Shown here in pieces: positions 8,159 through 18,925 of a stretch of DNA of 64,000 nucleotides. The stretch comes from Burkholderiales bacterium. Its GTDB lineage: Bacteria; Pseudomonadota; Gammaproteobacteria; Burkholderiales; Burkholderiaceae_C. The translations under genes and the position numbers were made by a program. Each line of letters opens with the position of its first letter. The first letter of the stretch is position 1. The stretch covers positions 1 through 64,000 of the forward strand of contig JAIOOS010000003.1 in NCBI GenBank assembly GCA_021414305.1, written 5' to 3'. The notes below the pieces were generated by a model. That model made no database searches. It saw nothing but the letters and a program-made list of their open reading frames with translations, and was not told the DNA's origin.

Positions 8159-8876
8159 GCTGCTGCGTCTCGAGGGCTTGCGCTCGGGCTACGGGCAGGC
8201 GGTGGTGGTGCAGGGCGTCGACCTGCAGCTCGCCGAGGGCGAGTCGCTGGCGCTGCTCGGGCGCAACGGCACCGGCAAGACGACCCTGCTCGACACCCTG
8301 GTCGGCGTCACCCGCCGCCACGCCGGCCGGATCGTCCTCGGCGGCCGCGACATCACGGCGCTGCCGCCGCACGCGCGTGCCGCCGCCGGCATCGGCTGGG
8401 TGCCGCAGGAGCGCAACATCTTCCGCTCGCTCACGGTGGCCGAGAACCTGAGCGCGGTGGCGCGGCCCGGACCGTGGACGCTGTCGCGGGTCTACGAGAT
8501 GTTTCCGCGCCTCGCCGAGCGGCGGGCCAACATGGGCAACCAGCTCTCCGGCGGCGAGCAGCAGATGCTCGCGGTGGCGCGCGCGCTGGTGCTCAATCCG
8601 CGCCTGCTGCTGCTCGACGAGCCGCTCGAAGGGCTGGCGCCGATCATCGTCAAGGAGCTGCTCGATTCGATCGCCGGCGTGGTTCGCGACGAGGGCATGT
8701 CGGCCATCATCGTCGAGCAGAACCCGCGCCTCATCCTGCCGATCACCGCCCGCGCCGTGGTGCTCGACCGCGGCGCGATCGTCCATGAAGGGTTCAGCGC
8801 CGAGCTCCTTGCCGACCGCGAACGGCTCGACCGCTGGCTCGCCGTCTCCGCGAACGCGGTTCAGGAGCGGATGTAG
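8151..8876 (+). CDS. HAAT ABC transporter ATP-binding protein (LivF family)
   Basis: Second ATPase of the cassette, 241 residues: Walker A GRNGTGKTTL, Q-loop WVPQERNIF, signature [15 protein letters not shown], Walker B LLLLDEP followed by LEGLAPIIV, and switch region IIVEQNPRLIL. In the latter, Asn-Pro-Arg replaces the usual Asn-Xaa-Xaa pattern only slightly, so activity is expected. The final 16 bases overlap the 3' end of the convergent DsrE-like gene. With no binding-protein gene nearby the transporter must use one encoded elsewhere, possibly beyond the window edge. Confidence 0.93.
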   Translation: MAELLRLEGLRSGYGQAVVVQGVDLQLAEGESLALLGRNGTGKTTLLDTLVGVTRRHAGRIVLGGRDITALPPHARAAAGIGWVPQERNIFRSLTVAENLSAVARPGPWTLSRVYEMFPRLAERRANMGNQLSGGEQQMLAVARALVLNPRLLLLDEPLEGLAPIIVKELLDSIAGVVRDEGMSAIIVEQNPRLILPITARAVVLDRGAIVHEGFSAELLADRERLDRWLAVSANAVQERM

Positions 8877-9301
8877 GCCCAGCCCTGCTGCTGCTTCCTC
8901 ATCACCTCGACCACGCCCGAGGGCACGTAGCCGATCTCGGGCAGCATGTCGGCCGGCGTCAGCTTCATTCCGTTCATCGTGTTCTGGCAGGCGTTGACCT
9001 TGACGCCGCTCTTCAGCGCCTCGGCGATGCGCTGCTTCACGCTCGAATCGCTCTTCAGCATGTTGATGCCAGGCCCATAGGCCACCAGCTCGATCTCGAC
9101 CGGCTCGCCGCCCACGCCCTCGCGCAGGTTCTGCATGTTGTTGAGGATCATGGTCCAGCGCGCCGGGTCGTTGTCGGTCACCTGGAACAGGGCGCGGTTC
9201 TTCGCCGGCGCGGCCTGCGCCAGCGCGAGCTGCGGCAGGGCGAGGCCGAGCAGCGCTGCGCCGGAGAGAACGAGGAAATCGCGACGGGGCGTGCGGGTCA
9301 T
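8861..9301 (-). CDS. Tat-exported DsrE/DsrF-like protein
   Basis: 146 residues. The N-terminus TRTPRRDFLVLSGAALLG is a twin-arginine signal (RRDFL) with a hydrophobic core and an Ala-X-Ala cleavage region near residue 30, so the mature protein should be periplasmic and folded before export. The rest matches the DsrE/DsrF-like fold: LFQVTDNDPARWTMILNNMQN, ELVAYGPGINML and GVKVNACQNTMNG, in which the conserved cysteine of the family is kept. The family is linked to sulfur-relay or sulfur-oxidation chemistry, but many periplasmic members have no assigned role. It lies 25 bases after pobA on the same strand and may be the last gene of that operon. Its 3' end overlaps livF by 16 bases. Confidence 0.85.
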   Translation of the reverse strand: MTRTPRRDFLVLSGAALLGLALPQLALAQAAPAKNRALFQVTDNDPARWTMILNNMQNLREGVGGEPVEIELVAYGPGINMLKSDSSVKQRIAEALKSGVKVNACQNTMNGMKLTPADMLPEIGYVPSGVVEVMRKQQQGWAYIRS

Positions 9302-9326
9302 GGAAGCTCCTTGAAGGAGGCCGGCG

Positions 9327-11585
<2,259 letters not shown>

Positions 11586-12632
11586 TCAGGGAATCGCCGA
11601 CCGCCCGGATGGCGCGCCGAAGCCGCCCTCGGCGATGCGCCGGCGCGCGTCGCGCGGGGTGCAGCCGTGCCAGCGCCGGAACGAGCGGGTGAAGACGCTC
11701 GGCTCGGCGAAGCCGAGGATCTCGGAGATCTCGCCGAGCTGCAGGGTCGATTGGCGCAGGTACTTCAGCGCCAGGTCGGAGCGGATCTGGTCGCGCAGCT
11801 TCTGGAAGGTGGTGCCGTTCTCGGCGAGCTGGCGCTGCAGCGTCCGCGGCGAGCTGGCGATCGTGGCCGCGACCTCGCCGATCGAGCAGTCCGAGAACGG
11901 CATCAGCGCGCGGATCGCCCCTTCGATCCGCGACAGCGCCGCCTGCGGCGTGCGCGACTGCCTGCCGGCGAGCACCGCGCTCATCATGCGGCGCGAGCGC
12001 TCGTCCGCGGCAGCCAGCGGCCGGGCCAGCAGGTCCGCCTGGATGCGTACCGCGTTGCGGTCCTGGTCGAACGCCAGCGTCGGCCCGAAGAAGCGCCGGT
12101 GCAGGCTCAAATCGTCGGGTGCGCGGTGGCAGAACTGGACCGAGGCGGGTTGCCAGTTCGCTTCGGCGTGGCTGCGCATCTCGTTGCAGAACAGCGCCAT
12201 GCCGAGCTCGATCACCTGGCGATCGTCGATCGGCGACTGCTTGGCCAGGTGATACGTGACGAACACGCTGCCGTCGCCGGCGGGCATCGCGGCGACGCTG
12301 GAGCCACGCGTGTGGATCACGTAGTAGCGGGCGAGGTCGGCGATCAGCTGGGCCACCATGTCGGCGCTGCGCATCAGGAGCCAGAGCGGGCCGAGCACCG
12401 AGAGATCCTGGCGGCTCGCCAGACGCAGGCCGAAGGTCGGGCAACGGCAGCTCTGCGCCGCCTGGGCGAGGAAGGCAACGACGCCGGCGGAGGCAACCGG
12501 CATGTCCGGATCGTCGAATATCTTCGGCGAGACGCCGGCAAGCCGACAGACCTCTTCCGGTTCGCCGCCCAGCTCCGTGATCAGCGATCCCGCGCCGACC
12601 AGCACCCCGCTCCGCACCCATGCGCCCGACAT
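11586..12632 (-). CDS. AraC-family transcriptional regulator
   Basis: 348 residues. The N-terminal ~200 residues match the arabinose-binding-type ligand domain found in OruR/ArgR-like AraC regulators, and the last ~100 residues hold two helix-turn-helix motifs: CSIGEVAATIASSPRTLQRQL and LGEISEILGFAEPSVFTRSF, followed by the family-typical RRWHGCTPRDAR. It lies 55 bases upstream of the epimerase-pobA genes on the same strand, which makes it a candidate activator of 4-hydroxybenzoate use, although an independent target is possible. A GATAAT hexamer at 12675-12680 (minus strand) could be its -10 element. The 195-base gap to the divergent kinase gene holds nothing else I recognise. Confidence 0.93.
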   Translation of the reverse strand: MSGAWVRSGVLVGAGSLITELGGEPEEVCRLAGVSPKIFDDPDMPVASAGVVAFLAQAAQSCRCPTFGLRLASRQDLSVLGPLWLLMRSADMVAQLIADLARYYVIHTRGSSVAAMPAGDGSVFVTYHLAKQSPIDDRQVIELGMALFCNEMRSHAEANWQPASVQFCHRAPDDLSLHRRFFGPTLAFDQDRNAVRIQADLLARPLAAADERSRRMMSAVLAGRQSRTPQAALSRIEGAIRALMPFSDCSIGEVAATIASSPRTLQRQLAENGTTFQKLRDQIRSDLALKYLRQSTLQLGEISEILGFAEPSVFTRSFRRWHGCTPRDARRRIAEGGFGAPSGRSAIP

Positions 12633-12827
12633 CGCGACGACCTCCCGGGGGACCCGCGTTGGCGGGCAGGGTCAATTATCTGGCGCGCAATGTCAAGCGT
12701 GCCGGACCGGCTCTATTTAGCATCTGCGCTCCTCGCGTTCGGCTCGGTTCGGGCGATGCTGCCCGCACGACGACCGCGTTCGTGGGCCGCAGTGCGCGGT
12801 TGCCACGCCTCATTTCCAAGTACCCGC

Positions 12828-14734
12828 ATGTCTTCGTTCGACCTTCCGGCCGGGGTTTCTCCCGCCCGCCTCGGCCTCGCCGCGAGAGCGCTCGGCCTTC
12901 CCTTCGATCCCTGCCGGCCGGTCGATGTCGCCGGCGACCCCGGCGCCTGGCTGCAGGCGCGCATGCTCTGGCTGGTCTGCGGCCTGACGACCGCGTTCGC
13001 CTGCCTGTACAGCGTCTACTTCCTCTCGATCGGCCTGTGGCCGGCGGCGCCGGTCGGCGGGGTGTGCCTGCTCGCCAGCGTCGCCGTGCTGCGCTTCGCC
13101 CGAGCCACGGGGCGCTACCACCACGCGTTCGACTACATCGGCGTGTTCCTGTTCGCGATGTTCGCCGGCGCGACGCTGTTCCAGGACGGCATCCATTCGC
13201 CCGCGCTGTGGTGGCTGGGCGCTTCGGCGATCGTCGCGATGCTGGCCGGCCGGGCGGTGCTGGGCGCTGCGCTGTGCGTGCTGTTCGCGGCCCAGGCGGC
13301 GCTGCTCTACCGGCTCGGCCCGGGCTCGATCGGCCCGGTGTCGCTGATGAGCGACGACCCCGCCCTGCAGCTGGCGGTGGCGATGAGCCTCTCGGCCGTG
13401 TTCGTCGGCGTGTGCGCGGCGCTCAGCGCGCACTGGGGCGGCCAGCTCCGCCGCGCGCTGGAACGCGCCCGCGAGGCCGCGCTGGCGGCGAGCGCTGCCA
13501 AGGCCCGCTTCGTCACCCAGGTGAGCCACGAGATCCGCACCCCCCTGCACGGCATGATCGGCGCGACCGAGATGCTGCGCCAGGCGACGCTCGGCGACGC
13601 ACGCCGCGCCAGCCTGGTCGACGTGCAGCGGCAGAGCGCCGACGTGCTGATGAGCCTGGTCAACGCCGTGCTCGACTTCTCCAAGCTCGAAGCCGGCAAG
13701 GTGGTCCTCGAGCACCGGCCGCTGCACCTGGCGGCGCTGGTCAAGGACGTCGAGGCCTTCTTCGCGCCCGAGGCCGGCGCCAAGGGCATCGACCTGGTCT
13801 CGACCTGCTCGCCCGACGTGCCCGAGCTGGTCCTCGGCGACAGCGCGCGCGTGCGGCAGATCGTGACCAACCTGGTCGCCAACGCGATCAAGTTCACCGC
13901 CTCCGGCGGCGTGCACATCCACCTCGGTCTCGACGGCGAGACGCCACGCGACGCCGTTCCGGACGGCGGCGAGATGCGGGTCCGCATCCAGGTGGCCGAT
14001 TCCGGCGTCGGCATCGACGCGGCGCGGATCCCGTTCCTGTTCAAGCCCTTCCACCAGGCCGACGAGAGCATCGCCCGCCGCTTCGGCGGCACCGGGCTGG
14101 GACTGTCGATCGCCGACGACCTGGCGCAGCTCATGGGCGGCCACATCGAGGCGACCAGCGCCGTCGGCCGGGGCAGCACCTTCACGCTGGTGATGCCGCT
14201 CGCCGTGCCCGAGGTGCCGCCCGGGTTCGAGCCCTTGTTGCGCGGCGGCCCGGGCGTTGCGCCGGTCATGGACGAGGCGAAGGCGCTGCGCCGCCTGGGC
14301 CAGGCACCTTCCCTCGACCTGGCGAGCCTGGCCGGGGTGGTGGTCGTCGTCGCCGAGGACGATCCGGCCAACCAGGCGGTGGTGGTCGCCATGGTCGAGG
14401 CCCTGCACGCCCGGGCGGTGGTCGCGTCTACCGGCCACGAGGCGCTGGCCGTGCTCGCCCGCCATCCGGTCGACGTGGTGCTGATGGACGTGCACATGCC
14501 CGGGCTCGACGGCCTGAGCGCCACCCGCGCCTGGCGCAGGCGCGGCGGCGGCGCCGCTGCGTCGCTGCGTCGCTGCCGTTCGTGGCGATGACCGGGAGCA
14601 CCGAGCCGGAAGACGTGGCGGCATGCCGCGAGGCCGGCATGAGCGTCATCCTGACCAAGCCCTTCCTGCTCGCCGAGCTGCAGCACGCGCTGCACCAGGC
14701 GATCGAGCTTTCCGCCGCGGCGCGGCGGCCCTGA
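12828..14734 (+). pseudogene. hybrid sensor histidine kinase/response regulator, frameshifted in the receiver domain
   Basis: The open frame runs 12828-14591 (587 residues) and then stops, but the receiver domain continues in another frame to 14734. Order: about five or six membrane segments (residues 45-205), a short linker, dimerisation domain with phospho-acceptor His234 in VSHEIRTPLHGMIG, an ATPase domain with NLVANAIKF, DSGVGID and RFGGTGLGLSI motifs, then a receiver with EDDPANQ and phospho-acceptor Asp554 in VLMDVHMPGLDG. An 8-bp tandem duplication at 14556-14571 causes the shift; deleting one copy gives a continuous FVAMTGST...ILTKPF...LAEL receiver end. The kinase core is intact, so a kinase lacking the last third of its receiver may still be made. 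It stands alone, facing an AraC gene and converging with a membrane protein gene. Confidence 0.85.
14556..14571 (+). repeat. 8-bp tandem duplication causing a frameshift
   Basis: GCTGCGTC occurs twice in direct tandem, followed by a partial third copy GCTGC. Eight bases are not a multiple of three. Removing one copy restores the reading frame across a conserved receiver domain and gives the expected residues AAASLPFVAMTGS. Confidence 0.85.
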
Positions 14735-14746
14735 GGCGCCTAGGCG

Positions 14747-16546
14747 CTAGGCGTCGAGCGGAGCGGCGCAGGCCGAGCAGAAGCGGGCGCCGGCCGCCGC
14801 CTCGGTGCCGCACATGCGGCAGAAGCGCTTCGCCGCGGGCGGCATCGGCGGCGTCGTCGAGGCGATCGCCGCGGCGGTGTAGAGCTGCTGCTGGATCTGC
14901 GCCGCCGCTGCCGGCGGCGCGCCGCTCGCCGCCTGCATCGCCCGCTCGCCCGCGCCCAGCGCCGTCATCCGCCGCTCGTCCTCGCCGCTGAAGGGCGCGA
15001 CCAGGATGCTCTGGCTGCGCGCGAACGCGGCGAGCTCGGCGGCCAGCGCCTTCGTTTCCTGCTCGGTCGAGAACATGGCCGTGACCTGGCGCGCGTCGTC
15101 CTTGCCGAACACCACCGATTCGATCCGCGCCCGCCACACGCGCAGCGTCATGGCCTCGGTGCGGACGACGCTGTTCTCGGTATTGACGCGGCTCGTGAAG
15201 TTGTTGCCGGTGCCGATGCGCGAGGTCTGCCAGTTGCCCATCATCTCGACCCAGACCAGCACCGACTCGAAGTTGAACCGGCCCCACAGGCGCGCCGAGG
15301 CATGGAAGCAGAACGCGGCAACGAACGCCAGGATGGCCGATGTGCCGGCGAGCGAGAAACGGTTTTCCTGCCACGGCGCGCCGGCGTCGAAGTTGCGCAC
15401 GAAGGCGAGCGACATCAGCGTCGCGGCGATCACCAGGGCGGTGGCGTAAAGGTCGAGCAGGAGCAGGGCGCGGTGCCGGCTGCCGGCCAGCGCCGAGGCC
15501 AGCGTCGGCGCCTGCGTGCCGGAGGTCGGCATCGGCTGGCTCTCCTCGAACAGCTCGCCCGCGAAGCTGCCCGACGGGGTCGAGGCGGTCGTCACCGGGT
15601 CGATCCGGGCATAGCGGCGGTTCGGGATGCGCTCGGTCCAGCTCGCCTGCATCAGCCGGTCGAGCTCGTCCATCAGCGTCGCCGGCGGTGCGTTCATCGA
15701 CAGGCGCAGCTGCTCGACGCTGGCCCGCGTCTGCGGCGCATCGTCCACCTGGGCCAGCACCGCGGCCATCGCCAGCCCGCAGGCGACCAGCGCCGTGCAC
15801 AGCATCACGAAGGTCTGGGTGTCGAGCGAGAACGCGCCGAGCGAGGGCAGCTTCGCCGCGACCAGGCCGATCGCCACCGGCGCAAGGATCGCCGCGGCGA
15901 TCAGGCCGACCAGCGACAGCGGGCTGATCCGCGCCTTGTGCTGCGTCAGCACCGGCTTGAGCAGGAACACCAGGCCGAAAGCGAAGTACAGGATCGCGAT
16001 CCACGGCCGCGTCACGGGGCTGCCGAACACGAACCAGGAAAACAGGAAGCTCACCAGCGTCGCCGCGAACGCCGCCAGGTTGAAGGCGTAGCGCCGGGCG
16101 AGCGCCTGCACCTCCTGCGGCGCGGTGATCAGGGTCGGCGCCCAGTGGTAGAGCAGGCCCTCCACCGCGCCCACCGGCTCGGGGTAGGTGAGGCCGCCCT
16201 GGCGCAGGAATTCCTTGATGTGGTCGGCGGCGGGCGAGCCGCCGATCGCCCCGCCCGGGATCTCGGGCGCCAGCGACGCCGGCCGGCCGCGACCGAAGAA
16301 GAAGCGCAGCCGGGTCGCCGCGGTGGCGGCGGCGGCCAGCCCGGCGGCGACCAGCAGGAGCCCGGCCAGGATCGGCGCGGCCGCGAGGCGCAGGGCGCTT
16401 TCCTGCATCGCGCTCTTCGCCCAGAGCAGGCTGACCACGCCGGCCGTGACCAGTAGCACGGCGCAGAGCCAGAGCAGCCGGTTCTGCAGCCGGTACGGGT
16501 TGGGCAGCTCGAGCCGCTTCGATTCGGAGCCGTACTCGTAGGTCAT
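14747..16546 (-). CDS. multi-span membrane protein with C-terminal zinc ribbon, function unknown
   Basis: 599 residues, not recognised. Hydrophobic segments occur at about residues 26-45, 55-78, 150-175, 180-200, 210-235 and 240-265, then again at about 355-380 and 390-415, giving roughly eight spans. The C-terminus carries a short zinc ribbon of the double-Cys type: CRMCG, ten residues, then CSAC, within the last 30 residues. Between the last span and the ribbon is a cytoplasmic-looking region of about 150 residues rich in Ala, Glu and Arg. It converges with the kinase gene and diverges from the HD-GYP gene. A role as a membrane regulator or scaffold is only a guess from the ribbon and the signalling neighbours. 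Confidence 0.75.
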   Translation of the reverse strand: MTYEYGSESKRLELPNPYRLQNRLLWLCAVLLVTAGVVSLLWAKSAMQESALRLAAAPILAGLLLVAAGLAAAATAATRLRFFFGRGRPASLAPEIPGGAIGGSPAADHIKEFLRQGGLTYPEPVGAVEGLLYHWAPTLITAPQEVQALARRYAFNLAAFAATLVSFLFSWFVFGSPVTRPWIAILYFAFGLVFLLKPVLTQHKARISPLSLVGLIAAAILAPVAIGLVAAKLPSLGAFSLDTQTFVMLCTALVACGLAMAAVLAQVDDAPQTRASVEQLRLSMNAPPATLMDELDRLMQASWTERIPNRRYARIDPVTTASTPSGSFAGELFEESQPMPTSGTQAPTLASALAGSRHRALLLLDLYATALVIAATLMSLAFVRNFDAGAPWQENRFSLAGTSAILAFVAAFCFHASARLWGRFNFESVLVWVEMMGNWQTSRIGTGNNFTSRVNTENSVVRTEAMTLRVWRARIESVVFGKDDARQVTAMFSTEQETKALAAELAAFARSQSILVAPFSGEDERRMTALGAGERAMQAASGAPPAAAAQIQQQLYTAAAIASTTPPMPPAAKRFCRMCGTEAAAGARFCSACAAPLDA

Positions 16547-16682
16547 GCAGGGGTCTCCGGGGCGGGAAGCGGCCAGTTTAGGCGCTGGGCCGGCGCCCGC
16601 CGGGGGAGCGGCTCAAGCCCGCCCGGGCCCCGCCGATAACACCGCTAGCCCCGCCTGCCGTCGCTCGCAGGGCTCCAAAATC

Positions 16683-18065
16683 ATGAAGGCAGCCGCCAGC
16701 ACCATCACTCCCGAGATCGACGTCGAGGCGCTGCGCGTCGGGATGTTCGTTCATCTCGACGTCGGCTGGATGTCGCATCCCTTCCCCCTGAGCAGCTTCC
16801 GGATCACGACCGCCGCCCAGGTGGCGACGATCCGCTCGCTCGGCCTCGGCCGGGTGCGCTGGAGCCCGCAGGACAGCGATCTTTCCCTGCTCGACGGCGG
16901 CCATCTGCGGGGGTCGGCCAGCCCGACCCAGGCGGCCGCGAACGACGACGTCGACGGCCCGCAAGACGCCGCGGCCGCAGTCACGGAGCAAGCCGTGCCC
17001 GCCGCCGAGTTCCCGACCACCGAGCCCGGCCGGCTCGACGCCGCCGCCCTCTCGCCCGAGGAGGGCTCGCGGATCGCCCGGCAGCTGCGCCTCGAGGCGC
17101 AGCGCGAGGCCCTGAAGATCTGCGAGCGCCAGTACGGCGAGGCCTCGCGCGCCTGCCGGCAGACGCTCGACCTGGTCGCGGCCAGGCCGGCCGAGGCGCG
17201 CGCCCAGGCCGAAGGGCTGACCCGGGCGCTGGTCGACAAGATGATCGACGCGCGCGAGATCTGCATCCGCGTCCTCACCGAGGGCGCCGCCGACAAGACG
17301 TCGATGCACGCGATGAACGTCGCCGTGATCTCGTTGCTGATGGGCCGCTGCTTCGGCTTTTCCGCCGAGGAGATCCAGGACCTGGGCGTCGGCGCCATGC
17401 TGCACGACATCGGCAAGCTCGAGCTGCCGCAGCGCCTTCGCCACCGCGAGGACAACTTCTCGCCGAGCGAGCTGCGCGTCTACCAGGAGCACGTCGAGAT
17501 GGGCCTGGTGCAGGCCAAGCGCCTGGGCCTGTCGGCCGGGGCCACCGCGGTGATCGCCCAGCACCACGAGCATGCCGACGGCAGCGGCTTTCCGGCCAGG
17601 CTCAACAGCGACCGGATGACGATGGCGGCGCGCATCGTGTCGCTCGTGAACCGCTACGACAACCTGTGCAACCCGCGCCTGCCGGCGCGGGCCCTGACGC
17701 CGCACGAATCGGTGTCGCTGCTGTTCGCCCAGGGGCGCAGCAAGTTCGACACCTCGGTGCTCAGCGGCTTCATCAAGATGATGGGCGTCTATCCGCCGGG
17801 CTCGACGGTGCAGCTCACCGACGACCGCTACGCGACGGTGGTGGCGGTCAACTCGTCGCGTCCGCTCAAGCCCAGCGTGCTCGTCCACGACCCGGCGGTG
17901 CCGCGCGAGGAGGCGCTGGTGCTCGACCTGGAGAACGCGGTCGGCCTGGGCATCCGGCGCAGCATCAAGGCGCAGCAGCTGCCGCCCACGGCGCTCGACT
18001 ACCTGGCGCCGAGCCCGCGCGTCGCCTACTTCTTCGAGCCGGCCGTGGCGCTGGAAGCCGCCTGA
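16683..18065 (+). CDS. HD-GYP domain cyclic-di-GMP phosphodiesterase-type protein
   Basis: 460 residues. The N-terminal ~90 residues match DUF3391, common in front of HD-GYP domains (VDVEALRVGMFVHLDVGWMS, then HPFPLSSFRI), followed by an Ala/Pro-rich linker. The HD-GYP domain keeps His241-Asp242 in MLHDIGK and HHEHADGSGFP at 294-304, so the GYP motif reads GFP. The metal ligands are kept, so hydrolysis of c-di-GMP is expected; the Tyr to Phe change is common. The start is the ATG at 16683; an upstream extension lacks homology. It is followed ten bases later by a PAS protein, its likely partner. Confidence 0.92.
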   Translation: MKAAASTITPEIDVEALRVGMFVHLDVGWMSHPFPLSSFRITTAAQVATIRSLGLGRVRWSPQDSDLSLLDGGHLRGSASPTQAAANDDVDGPQDAAAAVTEQAVPAAEFPTTEPGRLDAAALSPEEGSRIARQLRLEAQREALKICERQYGEASRACRQTLDLVAARPAEARAQAEGLTRALVDKMIDAREICIRVLTEGAADKTSMHAMNVAVISLLMGRCFGFSAEEIQDLGVGAMLHDIGKLELPQRLRHREDNFSPSELRVYQEHVEMGLVQAKRLGLSAGATAVIAQHHEHADGSGFPARLNSDRMTMAARIVSLVNRYDNLCNPRLPARALTPHESVSLLFAQGRSKFDTSVLSGFIKMMGVYPPGSTVQLTDDRYATVVAVNSSRPLKPSVLVHDPAVPREEALVLDLENAVGLGIRRSIKAQQLPPTALDYLAPSPRVAYFFEPAVALEAA

Positions 18066-18075
18066 CCCGGGCGCG

Positions 18076-18852
18076 ATGAACAACCCCCTTCCCGTCGACC
18101 GCTTCAACGTCGCCGATGCGGCGCGGCGGACCTGGCCGCACCTGATCGAATCGATGCTCGAGGCGATCTGCCTGATCGAGCCCGAGGGGCTGCGCATCGT
18201 CGCCGCCAACGGTCCCGCCGGCCGCCTGCTCGGCGTGCCGCCGGCCGACCTGGTCGGCCGCGACATGCACGAGCTCTCGGCGACGCCCGAGGACGAGTGC
18301 TTCTGGCGCGAGGTCGCCGGCGGCGCCGGCGCGAGCATCGTCTCCGAGTCGTTCGTCGCCCGGCCCGGCGGCGTGGCGGTGCCGGTGACGCGGCGGGTCA
18401 GCCGGATCGAGCCGGCGCCGGGCGCGGCGCTCTACGTCCTGGCCCTGCTCGACCGCAGCGCCGAGGTGGAGGCCGGACGCAGCGCCGACGTCACCAAGGC
18501 CGAGCTGCAGGCGACGCTCGAGTCGATCAGCGACGGCGTGCTGGTGACCGATCTCGCCGGCCACATCAGCAATTTCAACCGGCGCTTCGCCAGGCTCTGG
18601 GACCTGCCCGACGAGATGATGCTGCTGCGCGCCGACGACGAGGTGTTCGACTGGATGCGCCTGCAGGTCGCCGAGCCGCGCGACTACATGGTCCGGCTGG
18701 CCGAGATCGACGCCGACGTCCGGTTCGAGGCAACCGACCGGTTCGCCCTGCGCTCCGGCAGGTGGATCGAGCGCACGACCGCGCCGCAGAGCAGCCGCGG
18801 CAGGCCGATCGGCCGCGTCTTCAGCTACCGGGAAGCCTCCCCGGCAGGCTGA
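18076..18852 (+). CDS. PAS-domain protein without an output domain
   Basis: 258 residues with two PAS-like units. The first (about residues 15-125) has ESMLEAICLIEPEGLRIVAAN and a following VPVTRRVSRIE strand; the second (about 145-250) has LESISDGVLVTDLAGHISNFN and RRFARLWDLPDEM, ending in GRVFSYRE. In most homologues the last block is followed by a kinase, GGDEF or EAL domain; here the protein stops twelve bases later and no such domain continues in any frame downstream. It starts ten bases after the HD-GYP gene, so it may act as a sensory partner for that enzyme. Confidence 0.82.
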   Translation: MNNPLPVDRFNVADAARRTWPHLIESMLEAICLIEPEGLRIVAANGPAGRLLGVPPADLVGRDMHELSATPEDECFWREVAGGAGASIVSESFVARPGGVAVPVTRRVSRIEPAPGAALYVLALLDRSAEVEAGRSADVTKAELQATLESISDGVLVTDLAGHISNFNRRFARLWDLPDEMMLLRADDEVFDWMRLQVAEPRDYMVRLAEIDADVRFEATDRFALRSGRWIERTTAPQSSRGRPIGRVFSYREASPAG

Positions 18853-18866
18853 CAAACCCTAAGGTT

Positions 18867-18886
18867 CAGGTCCGGCACCGGACCTG
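18867..18886. other. hairpin in the cfa leader (upstream stem)
   Basis: CAGGTCCGG-CA-CCGGACCTG is a perfect 9-bp inverted repeat directly after the PAS gene. There is no T-run after it, so it is not a classical intrinsic terminator. It may be an operator or a 3' stabilising hairpin. Confidence 0.45.
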
Positions 18887-18889
18887 CCG

Positions 18890-18915
18890 CCTTCGTAAAC
18901 TCCGGTCTACGAAGG
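18890..18915 (+). promoter_or_regulatory. hairpin covering the ribosome-binding site of cfa
   Basis: CCTTCGTA (18890-18897) pairs with TACGAAGG (18908-18915). The right arm contains AAGG of the best-spaced Shine-Dalgarno sequence before the start at 18926. The stem would hide it in the mRNA, a layout used for translational control. No function has been shown here. Confidence 0.4.
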
Positions 18916-18925
18916 AAAAGGACCC

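Noticed and set aside
12633..12827. Promoter TTGACA with GATAAT in the AraC-kinase gap
   Set aside because: TTGACA and GATAAT occur on the minus strand but only 10 bases apart, too close for one promoter; only GATAAT is kept as a possible -10 element.
18867..18886. Intrinsic terminator after the PAS gene
   Set aside because: The stem is perfect but has no T-run; only a hairpin can be claimed.
18800..18925. Frameshift that hides a GGDEF or kinase domain after the PAS protein
   Set aside because: The sequence downstream in all three frames is leader and then cfa; no output-domain motif is present.
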